In this document: positions 1 to 9,228 of the stretch, piece after piece
Numbering within the stretch: the first letter of the stretch is position 1
Layout: the number at the start of each line of letters is the position of its first letter
DNA from: Pogonophryne albipinna
Taxonomy: Eukaryota; Chordata; Actinopteri; Perciformes; Artedidraconidae
Assembly: GCA_028583405.1 (NCBI GenBank)
Contig: CM053243.1
Location: forward strand, 33,693,420 to 33,757,419
Length of the DNA: 64,000 bases
Direction of reading: 5' to 3'
Notes under the pieces: generated by a model
Database searches by the model: none
What the model was told of the DNA's origin: nothing
Seen by the model: the letters and a program-made list of their open reading frames with translations, nothing else
Position numbers and translations under genes: made by a program

Positions 1-2599
1 GCAGAGAGAGAGAGTCCAGGTCTCGGGACGCATTACCTATAGAAATTCTAGCACACTGAGGTTAAATAAATCCAACCCTTTCCACTCCGTCTCTTTCTAA
101 TCATACTATCTGTCTTAGTAGTTAAATGCCATCCAAACACACACAATTAATGTCTACTAATGATATTACATAAACTCCCTCTAATAATCGTTTCATCCAT
201 TGTGACATATTTACCCAAACTAAGTTTTTCAACACCCACATGTTTCCAGCATCGCATATTCCACACACTATGAAAGAACCCCTCCGCATTCAAAAATCCC
301 ACTGCTATCTAGCAACAATTGTAAAGTTGCAGAGCACACTAATCAGATCACAGTAATGTAATTTGACCCAAGTGTAGGCCTATTTCGGTCCTAAAAATGT
401 TAGCAAACACCAAACTCCAACTACAACATTTATAGATAAATTGATTTAGCAAAATGAAATCTTATGTAATTCAAAATGTGACAAAAGAACAATGATTTGT
501 CTTCCACAAGATTGTGGTCTAACAGAATGACTCTTGACCTCATGTGGCCTGAAGAACAAAAGGAGCTCTTAACATTAACACAATAGACTCTCAGAGATGA
601 GATCTAGCCATAAGGTGGCTGACTTTAAAATGAACTGTGACAAAGAAACCACATGCGTGTGGGTACATTATAGTTTTAGAAATATAACTCAAAACAACAC
701 TACATTAAAATAATAACAATTCAAATGAGCCTTGGTGAAAAGCATGAAAAACAAAACAACTTAATCTACTCTCCTTGTTCGTGTACATCTTTACTCCAAC
801 TATTTCCACCATCTAGTATGCCAACTTGCTGGCCAACTAGCTTAGCAGTATAGCACTGGCCTCATGTGAGTGGGGGAAGGGGAGGGGATCACTCAACACA
901 TGTGCAGATATAAACCACACTGCTTGGAGACTGAGTTCAATACAAATTAAACCATACGACTTGTAGTCTGGCTTCAATAAAAATGTAACACCTCATATCC
1001 TATCATTTGATCATAGTTCCTTGTCTCTCTCTGTCTCTCTCTCTGTCTCTCTCTCTGCAGCTGCCTGCTCCTGTCAACAAGCTTCTCTCATCAATCACCT
1101 CTGTGTTTTAACATTTAACAGCTTCTCTCTGACTGACAAACTTACAAAACCTTCTGTTTACTTTCTACTCTTTCTTCACAAACTTAAAAACACAATTGTG
1201 GTGAATTGTTTGCGTTTTCCTATCTACATTAAACAACCACCAACTCAGAGTCACTGTGGTATGATCAACACAACTCCTAAATAACATTACAATGTATATT
1301 TCTTACAGTGAGTTTGTTATTTAATGTTTAACAAATTATCCTCTTTTTATGTCTAATCTAGGTGGAATAATCCACTATCATATTTAAGTTGAATTGAACC
1401 TTAACCTCTATGTACTTCATATACTCAGTAAATCTCTTTTTACTTTCCCTCAACGTTTCTGTATGTAATTAAATTCCTCTGAAATATGATTAAGTACAAT
1501 TCTCAGTTAATGACAAATACCACGAAATTCACAATGCAATGCAAAAGTAACAACCAGTTCTCAAAACTTCTCATTAAAACCCACAATGTGACATAACTGT
1601 GTCCCACAAAAACTATGCTAAAAACAACACATTATAGTTTCTTATTTATTTCAATATCTACCACCTCAAATCACACATTGATGTATTAATTTTCAATGTT
1701 ATTCACTCCAACTTCAGATCAGTCGTTGATCTTTCACTCCTTGCTTTAAATTCAACGCTCAGCAGCCATTTTCCAGACATTAACAAGGAGTCTGGCTCCG
1801 GGCTGCTGCACAGCAATTAGAGCAGAAATGTGGAGAAAGGGGGCTTTCTTAAACCCATGGTATTCTACCATTATGACTTCGCATTTCTTTATCTGACTTA
1901 GGCCATTCTATGTTCAATAATATATTCTATTTATTCAAAAGCACATAAATATATCCTCAACGCTGTCTGTTCAGCTTTTAAGATGCGATATTTCTTTCAA
2001 CAGAATGGGCGTTAACCCCACAGAACAAGACAGTGAGAAATCCGTTAATTTCAATGGCTTTTGAAGTTCGCGTTTCTGCTCTTGGATTTTTACATATAAT
2101 ACAATTGCAGGCTCCTATGACCCTGGAAAGCATTATTCAGTTTTGTCACGGATAGAGACTCTTATACTCTACTTGACTCCCACCAGCGAAATATACCCTG
2201 TGGGGACTCGATACCTCCACTAGGCGTAGGGACTCCATACCCTTCCAGCCGCCAGAGACTCAATACCCTGACGCTGAAATACTCCGCTGCTTCACGTGTA
2301 GCTAACGAGTCAGCCGTACGATTCTGAAAAATCTACGAAGCTTTTAACCGTAGCTTTATTTATTTTATAACTTTACCTACCTATACTAAACTATGCATTG
2401 CATTCTTTACCGTAAATGACACTTGGAAATATCTTTGACAACTCTAAAATTTAGCTTAGCCAATCTACAGACCTTCGATAGAAACAGGCGTCCGTTTTAC
2501 CTTTCAATTTTAGGATCCTGGTTTTAGTTGTCACAGATTATTCCAGGCATCTCCCTCCGTCCGCTGGCTGCTAGTGTTTTCCTCTAAAAAACCTTACTC
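1..2599. other. Non-coding stretch, possibly degraded interior of the minus-strand LTR element
   Basis: No credible coding sequence is seen here. The stretch lies on the interior side of the minus-strand retroviral primer-binding site at 2640-2657, so at least the part near 2100-2600 could be leader or decayed interior of that element. Around 2170-2270 a motif resembling GGACTCGATACC / GGACTCCATACC / GACTCAATACC recurs about every 35 bases, which suggests a short decayed tandem repeat. No second LTR was found to the left, so the element is a fragment or extends outside the window. Confidence 0.4.
1021..1059. repeat. TC-rich microsatellite
   Basis: A run of TCTC/TGTC units about 38 bases long. 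The predicted peptide across it (serine-leucine rich) is only a by-product of the simple repeat. Confidence 0.85.
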
Positions 2600-2600
2600 A

Positions 2601-2640
2601 TGACGTCACCACGTCGGCACGTCCTCACGTCATGACGTCA
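2601..2640. promoter_or_regulatory. Cluster of CRE-like TGACGTCA palindromes
   Basis: TGACGTCA occurs at 2601-2608 and 2633-2640, with further ACGTC cores between (CACGTCGG, CACGTCCTCACGTCA). TGACGTCA is the consensus site for CREB/ATF factors. The cluster abuts the primer-binding site of the minus-strand LTR element, so it would lie in its leader. Regulatory activity is inferred, not shown. Confidence 0.4.
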
Positions 2641-2657
2641 TCACGTCGGGGTCACCA
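2640..2657 (-). other. Retroviral primer-binding site, tRNA-Trp type
   Basis: The plus strand reads ATCACGTCGGGGTCACCA. This matches the last 18 bases of vertebrate tRNA-Trp including the added CCA, as I know that tRNA. On the minus strand it is therefore a primer-binding site beginning TGGTGACC, three bases downstream of a sequence ending in ACA, the usual end of an LTR. Use of tRNA-Trp is known for avian sarcoma-leukosis-type viruses and HERV-W. Confidence 0.75.
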
Positions 2658-2660
2658 AAT

Positions 2661-3538
2661 TGTTGTGGCAGATATCTCTGCTCCGCGCCGATCATATATG
2701 AGTTTGCTTTAAAAGAAGGAAAACCCAAAACAACCATGATAGGGGTTAAACAATAATCTGCTTTAATGATAAACGGTAAGAATACAAATACACTTCTCAA
2801 AAGGGGTATCGGCCCACCCCCTGCTCTGGTACAAATGCCGGGAGAACTTCTCATCTTGACGGCAGGAGCAAAAGAGAAAGAACCAACAGATAGAACAGGC
2901 TTACATGCAGAAAACAAAACAGGAGGGGTTGGGTCAGCTGGTCATCTTTTCAGGTCATCTCATTGGGAGATGCAAAAGATGGCTTTTCTTAGCGAATCAG
3001 CGCGAGCCAGCCAGGATAATAAACAAGTGTCTCTGAGATGGTAGTAAAATATATCTGGCATCCGTTATCTCACTTTCCTGCATAAACTTCCACACACACA
3101 CTTTCCTGCACATTCCAGAGACCTGAGTTGGTTCTAAAGAATATTCTCTTGCTCACATCTTACTCCCATTATTTATACAAAGTAATTAAACACACACATA
3201 TACTATTCAAGATATGTAGACTTCCCTGAAACATGACATACTGGAGATCTTAAGCAGAAGGTACTCTCATCCCCCTAGCCCACTGTCCTGCTTACCTACA
3301 CCTCCCCCACAGAGCAATACAACCTGTTTACTCCAAGCACCCCAGAATGTTTGAGCAAGTTTTAGTCCTCACATTTATGAAAGGATAAAACAGAGAAATC
3401 AATACAAAACACAAACACAGGTACTGTTTAAACAGTATTCACTTAACTGCTACTATTGATAATTTCCAGAGAAACTCAAGGGGCCTCTTTTAATATCTGG
3501 AAGTTGCAACAAGACTTTCTGCCATTTCAAATGTAACA
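2661..3538 (-). mobile_element. LTR of an endogenous retrovirus-like element
   Basis: On the minus strand the segment begins TGTTACATTT and ends CCACAACA, giving the TG...CA ends expected of an LTR, and is followed by the tRNA-Trp primer-binding site. Inside, in the right order for minus-strand transcription, lie a TATA-like box (TATAAATA, 3177 down to 3170) and an ATTAAA poly(A) signal (2767 down to 2762). About 878 bp is normal for an LTR. The outer boundary at 3538 is a best guess because no second copy is available for comparison. No gag, pol or env frame is seen nearby. Confidence 0.6.
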
Positions 3539-3778
3539 CACTTCCCAAATATCAGATGATAATAATTTTCAATAATGGGCAGAAGCATTGAAGCTTCAAC
3601 ACACGCCGCCGTGTGTAAGCTCCGTCAGAGGGTTCATTTCAATAGGTGTATCAAATGTTCTTTTTTCCTACTTAGTTTTAACAGAGAGCTTTTGCAATGC
3701 CTCATCACTCTTAAAGAGCATGGCTGAATCGATGAACCAATCAGAGGAAACTATCCATCGGGATTATCATAGTGTGTG
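3539..3778. other. Short non-coding flank
   Basis: This lies between the minus-strand LTR and the hAT target duplication. It holds no convincing gene. It contains a CCAATCAGAGG motif similar to the decayed tandem repeat at 10412-10545 on the other side of the hAT element. Confidence 0.4.
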
Positions 3779-3923
3779 TTTCAATGCAGTGGCGTTTTCT
3801 CCTGGAGGCCAAGGGAAGCCAGGCTTCCCCTGTTTTTTCCGGATTGTAGTTATAATTTTAATAAATAAATAAAAACACTTCGTTTAGTTTCGGAAATTCT
3901 TTGTGTGTTGCTGCCGGCCCGTC

Positions 3924-4296
3924 TGTCAGGATTCTCTTATGTAGTTTTGTATGTTTTGGGTGTTTGATGTCATGTTTTCCTCCCTGGTTATTGTCTGGTC
4001 CTTTTCCCTGTGTGTTTTCCTCCCGTCGTTAGTTCCCTGGTGTGTCTCGTTATCTGATTGTGTTCACCTGTGGCCCTTGTGTTTCTCCTCCCCTGCCCGG
4101 CTGTTTCTCGTCTTGTGATTACCCCTCCCTGTATTTAGTCTTGTCTCTTCCTGTGTTCAGTGTTGGTGCTTCTTTCGTTGTGACTGAGTTCACCGGTGAG
4201 TGTTCTGTTTTGTCTATGTTTATTACTTATCCTTGAAATAAAGGTTTTGCACTTTAAATCTGCATTTGGGTCCTGCTTGTTGCACACACCGTGACA
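3924..4296 (+). repeat. 5' LTR of the young retrotransposon
   Basis: This 373-bp LTR has TGTCA...TGACA ends. A TATA-like TATTTAG lies near 4134, the inferred transcript start is near 4162, and an AATAAA poly(A) signal is at 4237-4242. The order TATA, start, poly(A) signal divides it into U3, an R region of roughly 100 bases, and a short U5. Confidence 0.85.
4133..4171 (+). promoter_or_regulatory. LTR core promoter and self-primer sequence
   Basis: A TATTTA box near 4134 lies about 28 bases upstream of GTTGGTGCTT (4162-4171). That 10-mer is complementary to the sequence just downstream of the LTR, so placing the transcript 5' end here would make it the self-primer. The start site is inferred from spacing and complementarity only. 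Confidence 0.5.
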
Positions 4297-4298
4297 GA

Positions 4299-4308
4299 AA
4301 GCACCAAC
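4299..4308 (+). other. Putative self-priming primer-binding site
   Basis: AAGCACCAAC, two bases downstream of the LTR end, is the perfect reverse complement of GTTGGTGCTT at 4162-4171. No TGG-starting tRNA primer site is present at this position. Elements of the Tf1/sushi lineage prime reverse transcription by folding the mRNA 5' end onto such a site. Confidence 0.6.
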
Positions 4309-4313
4309 CACAA

Positions 4314-5876
4314 ATGGACCCAGCAGATGATCCATGGGAGGTTGAATTACAGCATTTCACCTTCTATCTGGCTTGCTGCTTCGATTGGTGGAAGGGAGCG
4401 TCCAGTGTTCGGCAGAAGAGGGCCGCTCTGGTAGAGGCGCTCCGGTTGGCAGCTGAGAAACCATGTTTTGTTGAATTCTTACCTGACTGGATTTTGGACT
4501 TCCTTTCGACGTGTGATTCCTGGCATGCTAGCTCCCTGTCTTCCAAATCCCAACCTGGCACCATACGCCTCGCTGGGATGCGTCTGGGGTTAACCCATGC
4601 TTCTGCCCCAGTTCCTGCTCCTGTTCAGGAGTCGTATGCTGGATCTCGTCTTGCTTATGGAGGTCCACGGAGTATTCAGGCGGCTGCTAAGAGGAGTCGT
4701 CGCAAGGCCAGACTAGCAGCCCGGGCCCCAGCAGCCATGGTCCCGGCCCCAGTTCTGGCCCCAGCAGCCATGGTCCCGGCCCCAGTGCTGGCCCCAGCAG
4801 CCATGGTTCCGGCCCCAGTTCCGACTCCAGCACCTAGTCTCCTGCTGGCTCCCCAGCCGACGCCAGCTCCCCGTGTCCTGTCGGCGTACCGGCCGACTCC
4901 AGCACCTCGTCTCCTGCTGGCTCCCCAGCCGACGCCAGCTCCCCAAGTCCTGTCGGCGTACCGGCCGACTCCAGCACCTCGTCTCCTGGTGGCTCTCCAG
5001 CCAACACCAGCTCCCCGAGTCCTGTCGCCGTACCGACCGACACAAGTCCCCTCTCCAGTTCCCTCTCGAGTCCCCTCTCCAGTCCCCTCTCCAGTCCCCT
5101 CTCCAGTCCCCTCTCGAGTTCCCTCTCGAGTCCCCTCTCCAGTCCCCTCTCCAGTCCCCTCTCCAGTTCCCTCTCCAGTTCCCTCTCCAGTTCCCTCTCC
5201 AGTTCCCTCTCCAGTTCCCTCTCCAGTTCCCTCGCTAGTCCTCTCTCGAGTCCCCTCTCAAGTCTCCTCTCAAGTTCCCTCTCTAGTTCCCTCTCCAGTC
5301 CCCTCTCCAGTCCCCTCTCCAGTCCCCTCTCCAGTCCCCTCTCCAGTCCCCTCTCGAGTCCCCTCTCCAGTCCCCTCTCCAGTTCCCTCTCCAGTTCCCT
5401 CTCGAGTCCCCTCTCCAGTCCCCTCTCCAGTCCCCTCTCCAGTTCCCTCTCCAGTTCCCTCTCTAGTTCCCTCTCAAGTTCCCTCTCAAGTAACCTCTCG
5501 AGTTCCCTCTCGAGTTCCCTCTCGAGTCCCCTCTCAAGTTTCCTCACCAGTTCCCTCTCGAGTTCCCTCTCCAGTCCTCTCTCGAGGCCCCTCTCCAGTC
5601 CCCTCTCCAGTTCCCTCTCCAGTTCCCTCTCTAGTCCTCTCTCGAGTCCCCTCTCAAGTCTCCTCTCTAGTTCCCTCTCTAGTTCCCTCTCGAGTCCCCT
5701 CTCCAGTTCCCTCTCGAGGCCCATCTCCAGTCCCCTCTCCAGTCCCCTCTCCAGTCCCCTCTCCAGTTCCCTCTCCAGTTCCCTCTCTAGAGTCCCCTCT
5801 CAAGTCTCCTCTCGAGTTCCCTCTCGAGTCCCCTCTCAAGTCTCCTCTCGAGTTCCCTCTCGAGTCCCCTCTCTAG
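4314..5876 (+). CDS. Proline-rich repeat protein ORF of the LTR element
   Basis: A 520-codon frame starting at the first ATG after the LTR (MDPADDPWEV). Residues 1 to about 136 are non-repetitive, rich in W, F, L and A, and end in a basic stretch (KRSRRKAR). The rest is repeats: three 11-residue units (APAAMVPAPVL), three 24-residue units (around LLLAPQPTPAPRVLSAYRP), then dozens of PSPV/PSRV tetrapeptides from a 12-bp minisatellite. A two-base phase change near 5789 switches the tetrapeptide to ESPL and leads to the stop. I do not recognise the N-terminal domain; position suggests a Gag-like or accessory role, but there is no zinc knuckle or protease motif. The frame could also start 16 codons earlier, inside the LTR, which is less likely. 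Confidence 0.5.
   Translation: MDPADDPWEVELQHFTFYLACCFDWWKGASSVRQKRAALVEALRLAAEKPCFVEFLPDWILDFLSTCDSWHASSLSSKSQPGTIRLAGMRLGLTHASAPVPAPVQESYAGSRLAYGGPRSIQAAAKRSRRKARLAARAPAAMVPAPVLAPAAMVPAPVLAPAAMVPAPVPTPAPSLLLAPQPTPAPRVLSAYRPTPAPRLLLAPQPTPAPQVLSAYRPTPAPRLLVALQPTPAPRVLSPYRPTQVPSPVPSRVPSPVPSPVPSPVPSRVPSRVPSPVPSPVPSPVPSPVPSPVPSPVPSPVPSPVPSLVLSRVPSQVSSQVPSLVPSPVPSPVPSPVPSPVPSPVPSRVPSPVPSPVPSPVPSRVPSPVPSPVPSPVPSPVPSLVPSQVPSQVTSRVPSRVPSRVPSQVSSPVPSRVPSPVLSRGPSPVPSPVPSPVPSLVLSRVPSQVSSLVPSLVPSRVPSPVPSRGPSPVPSPVPSPVPSPVPSPVPSLESPLKSPLEFPLESPLKSPLEFPLESPL
4725..5036 (+). repeat. 33-bp and 72-bp coding minisatellites
   Basis: Three 33-bp units start at 4725, 4758 and 4791. Three 72-bp units start at 4821, 4893 and 4965 (each beginning CCGACTCCAGCACCT). 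Both lengths are multiples of three, so the reading frame is kept through unit gain or loss. Confidence 0.85.
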
Positions 5877-6486
5877 TCCCCTCTCGAGTCCCCTCTCGAG
5901 TCCCCTCTCGAGTCCCCTCTCGAGTCCCCTCTCGAGTTCCCTCTGGAGTCCCCTCTCAAGTTCCCTCTCTAGTCCCCTCTCGAGTCCCCTCTCGAGGTCC
6001 CTCTCAAGTCCTCTCTCAAGTCTCCTCTCAAGTTCCTACCCGAGTCCCCTCTCAAGTAACCTCTCGAGTCTCCTCTCGAGTTCCCTCTCGAGTTCCCTCT
6101 CGAGTCCCCTCTCAAGTTTCCTCACCAGTTCCCTCTCGAGTCCCCTTTCCAGTTCCCTCTCCAGTTCCCTCTCGAGTCCCCTCTCCAGTTCCCTCTCGAG
6201 TCCCCTCTCCAGTTCCCTCTCCAGTCCCCTCTCGAGTCCCCTCTCGAGTCCCCTCTCCAGTTCCTTCTCGAGTCTCCTCTCGAGTCTCCTCTCGAGTTCC
6301 CTCTCGAGTCCCCTCGCCAGTTCCCTCTCGAGTTCCCTCTCGAGTCCCCTCTCCAGTCCCCTCTCCAGTTCCCTCTCCAGTTCCCTCTCGAGTCCCCTCT
6401 CGAGTCCCCTCTCGAGTCCCCTTTCGAGTCCCCTCTCCAGTTCCCTCTCGAGTCCCCTCTCCAGTTCCCTCTCAAGTCCCTACCCA
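5041..6486 (+). repeat. 12-bp minisatellite, about 120 units
   Basis: The unit is CCAGTCCCCTCT, with main variants C/T at the sixth base and CCAG/CGAG/CAAG/CTAG at the start. In frame it reads P-S-x-V. On the opposite strand it also lacks stops and reads as a charged G/E-L-E-R repeat, so long minus-strand frames here are composition artefacts. Blocks of CCAG and CGAG variants alternate, as expected from unequal exchange or slippage. Confidence 0.95.
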
Positions 6487-6492
6487 AGAGTC

Positions 6493-7092
6493 GTTGGAGG
6501 TTCCGCTGGGGGTCCTGCCAACTCTTTGTTTTGTTCCGTTGGAGGCCCCGCCGACTACTCTCCTGCCGGGGGTCCTGCCAACCCAGTGTCCTGTGCCGTT
6601 GGAGGCCCCGCCGACTACTCTCCTGCCGGGGGTCCTGCCAACTCTATGTCCTGTGCCGTTGGAGGCCCCGCCGACTACTCTCCTGCCGGGGGTCCTGCCA
6701 ACCCAGTGTCCTGTGCCGTTGGAGGCCCCGCCGACTACTCTCCTGCCGGGGGTCTTGCCAACCCAGTGTCCTGTGCCGTTGGAGGCCCCGCCGACTCCTC
6801 TCCTGCCGGGGGTCCTGCCAACCCAGTGTCCTGTGCCGTTGGAGGCCCCGCCGACTACTCTTCTGCCGGGGGTCCTGCCAACCCAGTGTCCTGTGCCGTT
6901 GGAGGCCCCGCCGACTACTCTTCTGCCGGGGGTCCTGCCAACCCCATGTCCTGAGTCTTTGGAGGTCCCGCAGACTGCTCTTCTGCCGGGGGTCCTGCCA
7001 ACCCCAGGTCCTGAGCCTTTGGAGGTCCCGCAGACTGCTCTTCTGCTGGGAGTCCTGCCAATCCCATGTCTTGTTCCGGTGGAGGTCCTGCC
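6493..7092 (+). repeat. 60-bp coding minisatellite, about 10 units
   Basis: The 60-bp unit contains GGAGGCCCCGCCGACTACTC and TGCCGGGGGTCCTGCCAAC. A plus-strand frame (6494-7537) runs through it, reading a 20-residue repeat built around PLEAPPTTLLPGVLPT. Central units are nearly identical and the last three diverge (AGACTGCTCTTCTGC). The frame has no promoter of its own. It is probably a frame-shifted continuation of the upstream proline-rich protein or simply stop-free repeat DNA. Confidence 0.9.
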
Positions 7093-8022
7093 GTTACCTG
7101 TCCCACCGACACCGGGTCCTGCCCGGCCTCCGGAGCTGTCCCGTCAGCGCCTTCCTGCCCGGCCTCCGGAACTGTCCGGTCTTCGCCCTCGAGCCCGGCC
7201 CCCTGAAAGCCGCGGTCTTCGCCCTCGAGCCCGGCCCCCTGAGAGCCGTGGTCTTCGCCCTCGAGCCCGGCCCCCTGAGAGCCGCGGTCTTCGCCCTCGA
7301 GCCCGGCCCCCTGAGAGCCGCGGACTTCACCCTCATGCTCGGCCCCTGACTCTTCCTTGGTCTCTGCCTTGCCCCCGGGCCGTCCGCCCGAGACCCCCTC
7401 CTTGGTCTCTGCCTTGCCCCCGGGCCCGTCCCGCCCGAGATTTCCACCCTGGACTTGGCCTTGCCCCCGGGCCGTCCGCCCGAGATCCCTTCAGGGCCCG
7501 TCCTCCGGACCCCCTCCACCCTCCCTGGTGCGCCTAGTGTTGTGTCCCGCCTCCGGACCCCCTCCACCCTCCCTGGTGCGCCTAGTGTTGTGTCCCGCCT
7601 CCGGACCCCCTCCACCCTCCCTGGTGCGCCTAGTGAGCGCACCAGGGAGAGTCAGGGGGCCGAGCATGAGGGTGAAGTCCGCGGCTCTCAGGGGGCCGGG
7701 CTCGAGGGCGAAGACCGCGGCTCTCAGGGGGCCGGGCTCGAGGGCGAAGACCACGGCTCTCAGGGGGCCGGGCTCGAGGGCGAAGACCGCGGCTTTCAGG
7801 GGGCCGGGCTCGAGGGCGAAGACCGGACAGTTCCGGAGGCCGGGCAGGAAGGCGCTGACGGGACAGCTCCGGAGGCCGGGCAGGACCCGGTGTCGGTGGG
7901 ACAGGTAACGGCAGGACCTCCACCGGAACAAGACATGGGATTGGCAGGACTCCCAGCAGAAGAGCAGTCTGCGGGACCTCCAAAGGCTCAGGACCTGGGG
8001 TTGGCAGGACCCCCGGCAGAAG
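6980..8022. repeat. Large inverted repeat, arms of about 374 bp
   Basis: The left arm 6980-7352 and right arm 7648-8022 are reverse complements with only a one-base indel noticed (CCCC against CCCCC near 7343). The arms include 36-bp units (GCCCTCGAGCCCGGCCCCCT...) and the last diverged 60-bp units. The 295-bp spacer is itself repetitive. Frames in the two arms read the same peptide on opposite strands, which confirms the symmetry. Confidence 0.9.
7501..7640 (+). repeat. 48-bp tandem repeat in the inverted-repeat spacer
   Basis: Nearly three copies of a 48-bp unit starting CTCCGGACCCCCTCCACC and ending TGTTGTGTCCCGC. It is preceded at 7353-7500 by related GCCTTGCCCCCGGGCC repeats. The spacer is very GC-rich. 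Confidence 0.85.
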
Positions 8023-8104
8023 ATTCCCTCTCGAATTCCCTCTCGAGTCCCCTCTCCAGTCCACTCGAGAGGAGACTTGAGAGGGGCCCCCTGAAAGCCG
8101 CGGT

Positions 8105-8398
8105 CTTCCCTGTGTGTTTTCCTCCCGTCGTTAGTTCCCTGGTGTGTCTCGTTATCTGATTGTGTTCACCTGTGGCCCTTGTGTTTCTCCTCCCCTGCCC
8201 GGCTGTTTCTCGTCTTGTGATTACCCCTCCCTGTATTTAGTCTTGTCTCTTCCTGTGTTCAGTGTTGGTGCTTCTTTCGTTGTGACTGAGTTCACCGGTG
8301 AGTGTTCTGTTTTGTCTATGTTTATTACTTATCCTTGAAATAAAGGTTTTGCACTTTAAATCTGCATTTGGGTCCTGCTTGTTGCACACACCGTGACA
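8105..8398 (+). repeat. 3' LTR of the young retrotransposon, 5'-truncated
   Basis: This matches 4003-4296 at a constant offset of 4102 with no difference seen, but lacks the first 80 or so bases of U3. The truncated edge joins directly to an out-of-place fragment of the 36-bp repeat (CCCCCTGAAAGCCGCGGTCTT), so the interior was rearranged while the outer end and the target duplication stayed intact. Confidence 0.9.
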
Positions 8399-8403
8399 CC
8401 GTC

Positions 8404-9196
8404 TCTCCCACATTCTAATTGAGTATTTTACAAAGAGTGAAACAGCGCCCCTCTAGATGTTATGGTGAAACGGTAGATTGCACTATCTGTTGCGAGAGGA
8501 GGCCAGCCGAAACTGGCTTCCCTTGGTGAAAAAAAATGAAGGGATTGACCAATCAGACAAGGCTCATGTCATGCCCCTGCCATCCTGTGATTAGTCAGGG
8601 CCATGCCAACAAGCCCCCAGGAAGTGCGCCGGACTCAGATGAAAATATTCGTGGTGGCCAAACGGAGGTACTACACTTCCGTTTGGTTGCCAGGCCCGGA
8701 AACACTTTTTCCCATTGACTTACATGGGGAAAGAGTGGTCTGTAAATCGTTGGATATTTTTTTTTTTAAACTAAATAAACAACCCAGTATGAACACTTGG
8801 ATAGCCCTTATTAAAAACATTCGTTCCTCAAGTTGTAAAAATCTGCTAATAACGTCATTCTGAGAGTTATTTCCCTCTGCATTATGAACGCGCATCTAAC
8901 CCACGGGACCGCGCCGCCCGGCACGTTCATGTTTCGTGTTCAGCACTACATGCGTTTATCTTTACCCATGGATGCACAATAAGAACGGACCCATATCGCC
9001 TTACTGCCATCCCACGGAGCTGTAATAATGGATATATTGCACATGTTTGCTGTAATTCATCATTTGTAAAATAGTATACAACATGGGCTGTATGATTAAA
9101 TCTTGTACCGTAAATGTTGTATTAAATAAAGTTAATATTACCGACGTTAGTTTAACGTCCCTGTAGCTTATTATTGCACTAAGAAGCTTATTGCAC

Positions 9197-9228
<32 letters not shown>

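Larger units (their letters stand above)
3924..8398 (+). mobile_element. Young non-autonomous LTR retrotransposon, Tf1/sushi-like self-priming type
   Basis: The element starts TGTCAGGATTC and ends CACCGTGACA, and is flanked by a perfect 5-bp duplication CCGTC (3919-3923 and 8399-8403). The 5' LTR is 3924-4296; the 3' LTR survives as 8105-8398 and looks identical over its length, so insertion was recent. The interior has a proline-rich ORF and nested minisatellites but no protease, reverse transcriptase or integrase, so movement would need enzymes from a relative. Just after the 5' LTR, AAGCACCAAC is the exact reverse complement of GTTGGTGCTT in the LTR, as expected for self-priming elements related to Tf1 and sushi. 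Confidence 0.85.

Noticed and set aside
4042..4236. 64-codon frame, identical to one at 8144-8338
   Set aside because: It lies wholly within the LTR copies; the identity only shows that the LTRs match.
4834..5724. Minus-strand 296-codon frame of E-L-E-R/G-L-E-R repeats
   Set aside because: It is the reverse of the 12-bp minisatellite, open only because the unit has no stop in that phase. There is no promoter or unique sequence.
6122..6487. Minus-strand 121-codon frame rich in W-R-G-D/N-S-R-G
   Set aside because: Another phase of the same 12-bp array.
7094..8064. Several overlapping frames on both strands (7094-7642, 7357-7908, 7491-7931, 7630-8064)
   Set aside because: They mirror one another through the 374-bp inverted repeat and are GC-rich stop-free repeat readings, not separate genes.
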